Assembly: GCA_038227745.1 (NCBI GenBank)
Contig: JBBRPS010000538.1
Location: 1 to 7,211 of the forward strand
Direction: 5' to 3'
Source: DASPXY01 sp038227745
GTDB taxonomy: Bacteria; Planctomycetota; Planctomycetia; Gemmatales; Gemmataceae
Length of the DNA stretch: 7,211 bases
This document shows, piece after piece, positions 1 through 4,863 of this stretch (positions are counted from its first letter, which is position 1; every line of letters begins with the position of its first letter). The notes beneath the pieces were generated by a model that made no database searches, was not told the DNA's origin, and saw only the letters and a program-made list of their open reading frames with translations. The position numbers were made by a program, and so were the translations under genes.

Positions 1-659
1 ACAACGATCGCCTTGCTATTGGCCGTCTCGCCGTCCGTCATCCGCTTGAAGTCGCACAGACGGGTACAGCCCACCCCGATGAAGAATGTCACTCCGTTCG
101 TGCTGGCCAGCATCGGGTCAAGTTCGTTCGACCGCTTCATGTCGTCCGCCAGGTGGGCTTCGTCCACGATGAGAAGATTCAGAGTCTTCGACTCGTTACT
201 CGTGGTCGGGGCCAGGGAGAAGCGGAAGATCTCGGCATACAACTGCTCGAAGCGAAAAGCTCGGACCGTGGCCGCGTTGAACTCGCGATCCTCGACGTGC
301 CAGCGGTCGCGCATCTTCGCCACCGACAGCTTGATGCGGTCGAGGGACGTCTTCGCCTGCTCACCCTTCGGGGACGCCATGCCGCAGCGGAGCGGGGTTC
401 CAGTCAGGAGCCGGAAGAAGATGATCAGGAAGCGGACCAGGAGGGTAATTGTTTCCGTTTTTCCACTTTGCCTCGCAATCTTGATCGCGACGTCGATCGG
501 CTCGACCAGGAGGGCATATAGACACCAGTAGGAGATGCGAATCTCGTAGTCGTACAGATCAACCCCGAACTCCTGATTACACCAGACGATGAACGCCTTC
601 AGGGTTCTGTCGAGGACCTTCTTCCGCTCATCGATGCTCAGCCTGGGGATCAGCGGCAC
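1..659 (-). CDS. terL: Phage terminase large subunit, N-terminal ATPase part (runs off left edge)
   Basis: The visible 219 codons encode the ATPase half of a DNA-packaging motor, which pumps phage DNA into the prohead and cuts it with a C-terminal nuclease; that nuclease lies beyond the window. From the GTG at 659, a terminase-type Walker A is at residues 62-69 (ARQSGKTE). A Walker B with catalytic acid (LLIVDEAH) is near 162-169, and an S-T-N-G stretch about 20 residues later fits the coupling motif. The roughly 60 residues before Walker A are normal for the family, so the N-terminus looks complete. There is no in-frame ATG: GTG at 659 or TTG at 677 are the options, neither with a strong ribosome-binding site. 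The frame is the same as that of the upstream HNH gene, separated by one TGA. Family assignment is confident; the exact start is not. Confidence 0.92.
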   Translation of the reverse strand, partial: MPLIPRLSIDERKKVLDRTLKAFIVWCNQEFGVDLYDYEIRISYWCLYALLVEPIDVAIKIARQSGKTETITLLVRFLIIFFRLLTGTPLRCGMASPKGEQAKTSLDRIKLSVAKMRDRWHVEDREFNAATVRAFRFEQLYAEIFRFSLAPTTSNESKTLNLLIVDEAHLADDMKRSNELDPMLASTNGVTFFIGVGCTRLCDFKRMTDGETANSKAIV

Positions 660-683
660 GCGGGCATGATACCCCAACCGTCG

Positions 684-1394
684 TCAGAGGACGTGCTTCC
701 AGTTTTGACGGTTGATCACTCGGCACGCACAGGTATTCGAGATATTGGCCAGCTTGGCGATGCGATAGGCGCTTACTCCAATCTCGGCCAGAAGTCGGAT
801 CCTGCGAACTATATGCTCGTTCAGCTTTACCGCAGCCCTTCCCTTGAGAGTCTTGTCGCGGTGATTGTCGGCGTCGTCGCCAAGAAACAGGTGCCCGGGA
901 TTAAAACAGGGCGGGTTGTCGCATCTATGCAGTGCCTTCAGGGAACCATGCAAATCGAGGCCCTTCCACAGCCACGCAGCAAGTCGATGAACGCCGTATT
1001 CCCGGCCACCAACCGAACGCATTCCGTAACCCTGCTCGTTGCGGTAGTGCGGCCAGAGCCAGCAACCTTTTTCGTCGATGACGCGGTTCGCCAAGAGGCA
1101 TCTTTCGATATGGGTCCTGTTCGCGAGCGTTAGCCTGTGCGGATACCATCCCGGCCGCTTCGTTTCCTGTTCACGTAGCCAGTGACGGTAATGCCTGCGG
1201 CACCTCCCCTGCCCTGCGACTTTCTTGAAACACCCAGGAAAGCAACACAGGGCGCAGACTTGCGGTGGCAAATCTGTCGTGCCTCGCCGCTTCACTCGCA
1301 TATAGTGAACGGCGCAGTGCCCCCTGGAATCGTGTGGCCTGTCGCAGCCCTCGACTTTGCATCGCCGCTGTTTTACGGTGTTTCCGTCGTCCAC
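684..1394 (-). CDS. HNH endonuclease with two N-terminal zinc fingers and a C-terminal HTH
   Basis: This 236-residue protein starts at GTG 1394. Two CCCH fingers spaced C-x4-C-x9-C-x2-H lie at C12/C17/C27/H30 and C50/C55/C65/H68. A central HNH_3-type nuclease core follows at about 155-181 (LHRCDNPPC, then N-P-G-H-L and D-N-H-R-D), with H156, C158, C163 and H168 as likely metal or catalytic residues. A helix-turn-helix of the kind seen at the end of phage homing endonucleases covers about 194-232. It probably makes a site-specific cut and behaves as a free-standing homing endonuclease. It sits between the two terminase genes, a common place for HNH genes. It could alternatively assist packaging, as HK97 gp74 does, but the HNH_3-plus-HTH layout fits homing better. 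No good ribosome-binding site precedes the GTG. The fingers match those of the 3599-2964 protein. Confidence 0.88.
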   Translation of the reverse strand: MDDGNTVKQRRCKVEGCDRPHDSRGHCAVHYMRVKRRGTTDLPPQVCALCCFPGCFKKVAGQGRCRRHYRHWLREQETKRPGWYPHRLTLANRTHIERCLLANRVIDEKGCWLWPHYRNEQGYGMRSVGGREYGVHRLAAWLWKGLDLHGSLKALHRCDNPPCFNPGHLFLGDDADNHRDKTLKGRAAVKLNEHIVRRIRLLAEIGVSAYRIAKLANISNTCACRVINRQNWKHVL

Positions 1395-1438
1395 AATAAC
1401 GACAGCTTAAACCGACTGCCATATACCAGGCAAGCGGT

Positions 1439-1936
1439 TTAGGCGTTACTCTGGTCCTTCGCTGGTGTCTCTTCAACCCCCGCTACTGGCTCGGCGTCTT
1501 CGTGCCCATCTTCACCTAGGAGAGCCGCAGCAAGAGCGGCAGCCCCGTCCTCGGTCTTCGAGATGCCGATGTTCTTCTTCAGGTTCCACTCGTTCCACTT
1601 CCGCTCGGCGATCCAGGCGAACCGCTGCCAGCCCTTCTCGTCCGTTTTTAGCCGGAGGAAGATGTCTTTTTTTTGCTTCTGCAGAGCGAGCTGGATAAGC
1701 CGCAGAAATTCCTGCCCCTCGACATCATCCGACACGTCCCCGGCCTTCCACTTCTCGAACGTCCTTTTGCCGATCTGGGCCTCCCTGGAGAGCTTTTCGT
1801 TGATGGCGAACAGCAGCTCCTCGTCCGTGAAGATGAGGGCGTTGTCGTCCGCGTTGACTACCTGGTACGCGGCGGCGATGAACTCCTGGGTGAGCTTCGA
1901 GGGGCGGCCGACGGGGTTCTTATCAGGTTCGGTCAT
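1439..1936 (-). CDS. terS: Phage terminase small subunit (DNA-recognition subunit)
   Basis: This 165-residue protein is recognised as a small terminase subunit, which binds the packaging site and hands DNA to the large subunit. The N-terminus has the typical G-R-P-S-K-L-T start (10-16) followed by an HTH-like region with T-F-E-K-W-K at about 59-64. A helical segment (75-100) follows, then a W-Q-R-F-A-W-I-A-E-R-K-W block (103-114) characteristic of this family, and an acidic, Ala-rich tail suited to contacting the large subunit. The ATG at 1936 overlaps the stop of the upstream gene as ATGA, so coupled translation is likely and this start is well supported over a longer in-frame extension. The large subunit would normally follow directly; here the HNH gene is in between. 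Confidence 0.85.
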   Translation of the reverse strand: MTEPDKNPVGRPSKLTQEFIAAAYQVVNADDNALIFTDEELLFAINEKLSREAQIGKRTFEKWKAGDVSDDVEGQEFLRLIQLALQKQKKDIFLRLKTDEKGWQRFAWIAERKWNEWNLKKNIGISKTEDGAAALAAALLGEDGHEDAEPVAGVEETPAKDQSNA

Positions 1937-2340
1937 GCCGACAGCGTAGCAGAACGTGAGTACGGCCGCAGCCCGGAGGCTTTGCGGACGGAATCGCAGA
2001 GCAGGGGCATGTCCGCATACAGTTCGGGCCAGGAGACGATTCCCTTCGGGACGTCCTCGGCGATCATCTGGACCGTGATGGTCCGCAGGCGGTGGGCGAT
2101 GACGAGTTGCTTGTAACGGTCCCACCCGTTCACCCGATCAGGGAGCGGGTCGAGGCCGCGGTCCGTCCGCAAGAAGTACGCTTCCTCGCCGCTGACGACG
2201 GGGCCGGCATACGGCCGTTTTCCCGAGCCCATCGAGCGCACGAACCCGGCGTCCGAGCAGGGACGCTTCAGGCAGGCGGAGCGGGCGATGCACTCGTCAA
2301 GGGCCTGGAGGGCAAGACGCTGGGCAGATGAGAGCTTCAT
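1933..2340 (-). CDS. Hypothetical protein (135 aa) upstream of terS
   Basis: I do not recognise this 135-residue protein. It begins with a short amphipathic helix (residues 3-20), has three cysteines early on (C17, C23, C28), a mixed central part and a second helical stretch with W-D-R-Y-K-Q at about 73-78. No signal peptide or membrane segment is visible. The gene is supported by ATGA overlaps at both ends (with the upstream gene at 2340/2337 and with terS at 1936/1933), by G/C-rich third positions and by its place in the leftward operon. Coupling to terS suggests joint expression, but packaging involvement is only an inference from position. Confidence 0.72.
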   Translation of the reverse strand: MKLSSAQRLALQALDECIARSACLKRPCSDAGFVRSMGSGKRPYAGPVVSGEEAYFLRTDRGLDPLPDRVNGWDRYKQLVIAHRLRTITVQMIAEDVPKGIVSWPELYADMPLLCDSVRKASGLRPYSRSATLSA

Positions 2341-2726
2341 GCGTCTTGGAGCTGTACGGTCATCTTCATGGCAAAGATCGGGTGCCCCGAGCGCGTCTCG
2401 CCGAGGCAGCGGGCTTCCACGCCGTACAGGTCCACGATCGTCTGGCACATGGCGTGCAGCATGTGCAACGGGATCGGGAGCTTCAGCGGCACGAGGTCCA
2501 CGCACAGGCTCGCGGCGTCGCGGTTCTCCAGGTGCTTCCGACAAGACTCCAGCCCGACCCGCAGGGCTTCCTGGACGCGGAGGACGTAGTCCGCGACCAG
2601 GGGCTCAATTTCCTCCGTCGGGCAGTCGAGAATCCCGGGAAGGGCCTCGACGATGTCGAGGTCGCGGTGAATGGCGTGGGCGATGCAGACGTCCAGGGTC
2701 ATGGCAGGAGTGTACCGCAAGGGCAT
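2337..2726 (-). CDS. Hypothetical protein (129 aa)
   Basis: This protein is not recognised. It is 129 residues from the ATG at 2726, or 121 from the in-frame ATG at 2702. The longer start is preferred because a weak AAGTGA element sits about seven bases ahead of it, while nothing precedes 2702. The sequence looks mostly helical with an acidic first half (residues 22-60) and scattered cysteines (14, 35, 62, 75, 94, 107). It has no clear membrane segment or catalytic motif. The stop overlaps the next gene's start as ATGA, indicating coupled translation. A regulatory or structural accessory role is possible but unsupported. Confidence 0.68.
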   Translation of the reverse strand: MPLRYTPAMTLDVCIAHAIHRDLDIVEALPGILDCPTEEIEPLVADYVLRVQEALRVGLESCRKHLENRDAASLCVDLVPLKLPIPLHMLHAMCQTIVDLYGVEARCLGETRSGHPIFAMKMTVQLQDA

Positions 2727-2761
2727 GCGGAAATCACTTGACGCCCCAGTCTTTTCGTTCG

Positions 2762-2938
2762 TCAGCACTCGCCCCGGCCGCGGCAGTCCTCGCACGCGAC
2801 TTTCTTCTTCGCCGCCAGGTCCGTCAGCTCGCCGCTCCCGCCGCAGGTCTCGCAGACCTTGCGTTGCTTGAACGCGGGCCGCTTCTTCCCGAAGCTGAAG
2901 TTCCCGGGGTTCTTGATCGTGGACCTTCGCAGTGGCAT
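2762..2938 (-). CDS. Small zinc-ribbon-like protein with two CxxCxGxG motifs (58 aa)
   Basis: This 58-residue basic protein carries two CxxCxGxG motifs, at C29-C32 and C49-C52, followed by a terminal C58. In DnaJ/Hsp40, pairs of such motifs bind zinc and contact unfolded client proteins. Here there is no J domain or substrate-binding domain, so the protein is a bare zinc ribbon; standalone versions occur in phages and bacteria without a fixed function. The first 28 residues are rich in Lys and Arg, which would suit nucleic-acid contact. The start at ATG 2938 is 25 bases after the five-finger gene, preceded by a 14-base hyphenated palindrome and the 10-mer GTGGTACGCT. A 35-base gap leads to the next gene. 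Confidence 0.7.
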   Translation of the reverse strand: MPLRRSTIKNPGNFSFGKKRPAFKQRKVCETCGGSGELTDLAAKKKVACEDCRGRGEC

Positions 2939-2946
2939 GGGAAAAG

Positions 2947-2960
2947 CGTACCACGGTACG
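2947..2960. promoter_or_regulatory. 14-bp hyphenated palindrome between the finger-array and zinc-ribbon genes
   Basis: Arms CGTACC (2947-2952) and GGTACG (2955-2960) flank a two-base centre in the 25-base gap between two genes. The 6-2-6 symmetry is operator-like. No promoter elements are evident beside it, so function is unknown. Confidence 0.35.
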
Positions 2961-2963
2961 GGG

Positions 2964-3599
2964 TCAAGGGCGACGTGGTCGATGAACGTCCCCCCACTTC
3001 CGCTGTCGCCAGTAGTGCTTCGCACAGAGCCCGCGGTTCCTCCCCTTCTGGGTACAGCCCGGGGCCAAACATGGCTCGCCCGTCTTGCACCGCTCTCGGA
3101 CGTAATGCGGGTCTCCGTGCTTCCGCCATCTCTGGTAATGCAGCGTGCAGAGGCCGCGGGTACATGCCTCAAACCTCCCGCATCTGGGAACCTGGCACAC
3201 ACGCAGAGGCTTTTGGGGGCGGACCGCAACGCGCTTCGCGTCCCCGAACACGCGCCAACGCTGATAGTGCTTGGGGCAGAATCCGCGCGTCCGGCTCCTT
3301 TGGTCGCACCCGAGGACGGAGCAGGGGCCGCCGTTCTGGCAACGCACGCGGACGACATTCGGGTCTCCGTGCTTCCGCCAGCGCCTGTAGTGCATGACGC
3401 AGAAGCCCCGCCCGTATCTCGGCCTCCCGCAGCCAGTGACCGTGCAGGGCGGCTTCAGCCCCCCACGGACGTACGTGACGAAGCTGGGGTCACCATGTTT
3501 CCGCCACCGCCAATAGTGCATGGCGCACAGGCCTCTCGAACGCGACGGGCGATTACACAGATCAACACGGCACCGTTTCTTGAGACGTCTGAAGAGCAC
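2964..3599 (-). CDS. Five-repeat CCCH zinc-finger array protein
   Basis: The protein consists almost wholly of five tandem units about 42 residues apart, each C-x4-C-x9(10)-C-x2-H-Y followed by R-W-R-K-x-G-D or a close variant. From GTG 3599 (211 aa) the ligands are C10/C15/C25/H28, C52/C57/C67/H70, C93/C98/C108/H111, C135/C140/C151/H154 and C177/C182/C192/H195. Each unit should bind one zinc and, being strongly basic, is likely to bind nucleic acid; this is inferred. No nuclease or other domain is visible. The HNH enzyme at 1394-684 uses the same module twice, so this may be a targeting part without its nuclease, or an independent DNA-binding regulator. An upstream ATG at 3665 is possible (233 aa) but would overlap the divergent gene at 3655. 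The extra residues include an F-R-W-R-K segment resembling the tail of a lost sixth unit. Confidence 0.8.
   Translation of the reverse strand: MLFRRLKKRCRVDLCNRPSRSRGLCAMHYWRWRKHGDPSFVTYVRGGLKPPCTVTGCGRPRYGRGFCVMHYRRWRKHGDPNVVRVRCQNGGPCSVLGCDQRSRTRGFCPKHYQRWRVFGDAKRVAVRPQKPLRVCQVPRCGRFEACTRGLCTLHYQRWRKHGDPHYVRERCKTGEPCLAPGCTQKGRNRGLCAKHYWRQRKWGDVHRPRRP
3108..3380. repeat. Identical 21-bp direct repeats within the zinc-finger array
   Basis: The same 21 bases occur at 3108-3128 and 3360-3380, exactly 252 bases (84 codons, two finger units) apart, covering the R-K-H-G-D-P part of units 2 and 4. Identity at silent positions points to recent two-unit duplication or gene conversion inside the array. 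Confidence 0.8.
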
Positions 3600-3654
3600 C
3601 TGGCGAGCGTACCACCCCCTCGACGTTTTCCGCCAGCGGAAGGGCTGGGGTAGA

Positions 3655-3936
3655 ATGGTACTCATTCGCAAGCCCCGCGCCCGCACCGTGACTGAAGCCC
3701 AGGTATGCAGATACTTGGGGCGAAACCTGGAGATCCTGAAGGACGAGGCGAAGGAGCGGGTGTGTGAGGAGATCGACAGGCTCACGTCCAACGAACTCTT
3801 CGACCGCTTCTGGGACGGCAGGAAGCAGTACGGGGAGTTCGACGTCGAGGCGATCCCGTGCAAGCTGGAGATGAAGCGCGAGGCCCTCGATTTCTTGTGG
3901 TATCTCACCTTTTCACACCTCCAGCATGAGCATTAA
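3655..3936 (+). CDS. Hypothetical protein (93 aa), first gene of reverse-strand islet
   Basis: I do not recognise this 93-residue protein. It is highly charged and predicted mostly helical: a basic N-terminus (R5-R10), an acidic/basic helix at about 14-43, and a second region with W-D-G-R-K-Q at about 53-58 leading to an aromatic C-terminus. Evidence that it is real: strong G/C third-position bias in this frame, a purine-rich GGAAGGG and GGGG ahead of the ATG at 3655, and an 11-base overlap with the next gene. The minus-strand frame opposite it gives only a Ser/Arg-rich, unconvincing translation. It points against the surrounding operon and diverges from the zinc-finger array gene. Small opposite-strand genes like this are often accessory (moron) genes; that reading is an inference. 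Confidence 0.7.
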   Translation: MVLIRKPRARTVTEAQVCRYLGRNLEILKDEAKERVCEEIDRLTSNELFDRFWDGRKQYGEFDVEAIPCKLEMKREALDFLWYLTFSHLQHEH

Positions 3937-4243
3937 GCTGCCGTTCCGCGTCGAGCGAGCGGCCAAGAACGTCCATGTCGTGCGGATTGACGTCCCCTCA
4001 ATGACCTCCTTCGAGCAGTGGTTTTTGTGCAGGTCAGACGCCCACCACGATTCTGTAAAATGCGACCGGAAGCTGGAGAAGAAGCACCTGGAGATGGCGA
4101 AGGAGCGAGGGGCCGCGATGGATGCGAGGGGGTCTTTGGGCATGGAAAAGCGGGGTTTACTTCTGCAACAGGGAAGCGGCGTACTCGATCAGGAAGAGTT
4201 TGGGGGCGATGAGGATCTTCAGCCAGATGGCACAATTCACTAA
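3926..4243 (+). CDS. Hypothetical protein (105 aa), second gene of reverse-strand islet
   Basis: This 105-residue protein is not recognised. Its ATG at 3926 lies inside the last codons of the preceding gene (11-base overlap), so the two are probably translated together; no separate ribosome-binding site is seen. Residues 1-35 look like beta-strand material and 47-68 form a charged helix (K/E/R-rich). The last 28 residues (from about 4157) are the antisense of the convergent membrane gene and have an unusual Gly/Asp/Glu-rich composition, so the natural end of the protein may once have been earlier. Codon bias supports the first two thirds better than the tail. Confidence 0.55.
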   Translation: MSIKLPFRVERAAKNVHVVRIDVPSMTSFEQWFLCRSDAHHDSVKCDRKLEKKHLEMAKERGAAMDARGSLGMEKRGLLLQQGSGVLDQEEFGGDEDLQPDGTIH

Positions 4244-4543
4244 GGCGGCAGCCAGCAGACCGAGCGGCACGGCGGCAAGGAACACAGTGATAGGAGGAAA
4301 GCCGTCGTTCCTGATCTCCCATCGCACGATTCGGTAGACGGCGTAAGAACTGATGACCGCGCCGAGCAGACAGGCGGCGGAGAGACCGAGAGTGCTCCAG
4401 AAGTTCCACGCCAGGACTTCCCGCACCACGTCGGGGGCCTGGTCGGCGGCGAACTTGCCTGCCGACTGCATGCTGTTCTGCAGGAAGTCGAGTATGCCAG
4501 CAATGCGGGTCGAGAGGTCGGCGGAGAGGGGAGGTGTCATCAT
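4157..4543 (-). CDS. Two-transmembrane-segment protein, holin candidate
   Basis: This 128-residue protein has an N-terminal soluble part (1-45) and two hydrophobic segments at about 48-70 and 84-103, joined by a short basic loop (R71, R74, R78). A C-terminal amphipathic stretch (W107-L126) ends in a Lys. Size and topology fit a holin or another small phage inner-membrane protein, but no endolysin is in the window, so the holin call is tentative. The ATG at 4543 is preceded by AAGGA seven bases upstream, the best ribosome-binding site in the window, and is chosen over the adjacent ATG at 4540 and a longer upstream extension. Its last 87 bases overlap the convergent gene on the other strand. 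Confidence 0.72.
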   Translation of the reverse strand: MMTPPLSADLSTRIAGILDFLQNSMQSAGKFAADQAPDVVREVLAWNFWSTLGLSAACLLGAVISSYAVYRIVRWEIRNDGFPPITVFLAAVPLGLLAAALVNCAIWLKILIAPKLFLIEYAASLLQK

Positions 4544-4556
4544 GCGAGCATCCTTG
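4534..4556 (-). promoter_or_regulatory. Ribosome-binding site of the membrane protein gene
   Basis: AAGGA lies seven bases before the ATG at 4543 on the minus strand. It decides between the tandem ATG codons at 4543 and 4540 and the longer open frame. Most other starts in the window rely on ATGA overlaps instead of a visible Shine-Dalgarno. Confidence 0.6.
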
Positions 4557-4613
4557 CGGATTCCGAGAAGTGCTGCAAACAAAACGTCTTGACAGCCAGT
4601 GACGATCCCCGTC

Positions 4614-4718
4614 TTAGAAAAACAGCCCGCTGGCAAGCCGGACGATCGCCCAGGCTGTCCCACAGCGAACGAGCACGCCGGACACGCCTGCGACGAACTG
4701 TGAGCGATCCTGACCCAT
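4614..4718 (-). CDS. Possible 34-residue hydrophobic peptide
   Basis: A short open frame begins at ATG 4718, one base after the stop of the 47-residue gene, and ends with TAA at 4614. Residues 8-34 are mostly hydrophobic (V-A-G-V-S-G-V-L near the start, S-G-L-F-F at the end) but interrupted by R18 and R27, so a single weak membrane segment is possible. It has no clear ribosome-binding site and no family I recognise. The arguments for it are the near-contiguous junction, the position between two accepted genes and the membrane gene that follows. It could equally be chance. Confidence 0.35.
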   Translation of the reverse strand: MGQDRSQFVAGVSGVLVRCGTAWAIVRLASGLFF

Positions 4719-4719
4719 C

Positions 4720-4863
4720 TCAGCGGCAACGCCGACAGTCGCAGGAGTTCGTTCGGAGACACCGCTCCCGGATCTTCCTACGCTTCACCGCCTCTCGCTT
4801 GTGGCGGATGTCGCTGACCAGGTCGTAGCCGTCGATGCGTGGGAGATTGTAAGCGGGCTTCAT
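4720..4863 (-). CDS. Small basic Cys-tailed protein (47 aa)
   Basis: This 47-residue protein starts at ATG 4863, overlapping the helicase stop as ATGA, which is the main reason to accept it. The first 20 residues contain a Y-N-L-P-R-I-D-G-Y-D motif-like stretch, followed by a very basic helix (22-36). The C-terminus carries C35, C41, C43 and C46 (C-x5-C-x1-C-x2-C), which could bind one metal ion. It is not recognised as a known family. Coupling to the helicase suggests a role alongside replication, possibly DNA binding; that is inference from charge and position. Confidence 0.6.
   Translation of the reverse strand: MKPAYNLPRIDGYDLVSDIRHKREAVKRRKIRERCLRTNSCDCRRCR

Noticed and set aside
666..1133. 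155-residue plus-strand frame
   Set aside because: Opposite the HNH gene, whose nuclease and finger motifs are unmistakable; no recognisable features of its own.
2288..3397. 369-residue plus-strand open frame
   Set aside because: Arg/Gly/Ser-rich shadow frame lying opposite at least three supported minus-strand genes, including the zinc-finger array.
2964..3599. Regularly spaced repeats as a CRISPR array
   Set aside because: The period is 41-42 codons, repeats are diverged and in frame, and they encode conserved cysteine and histidine ligands.
3628..3641. 14-base palindrome TTCCGC-CA-GCGGAA between the divergent genes as an operator
   Set aside because: It coincides with codons for F-R-W-R-K in the finger frame, a motif that recurs in the array, so ancestry as a finger remnant explains it.
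3666..3908. Extension of the finger-array gene to an ATG at 3908 on the minus strand
   Set aside because: The added residues are Ser/Arg-rich and antisense to the better-supported gene at 3655-3936; codon bias favours the plus strand there.
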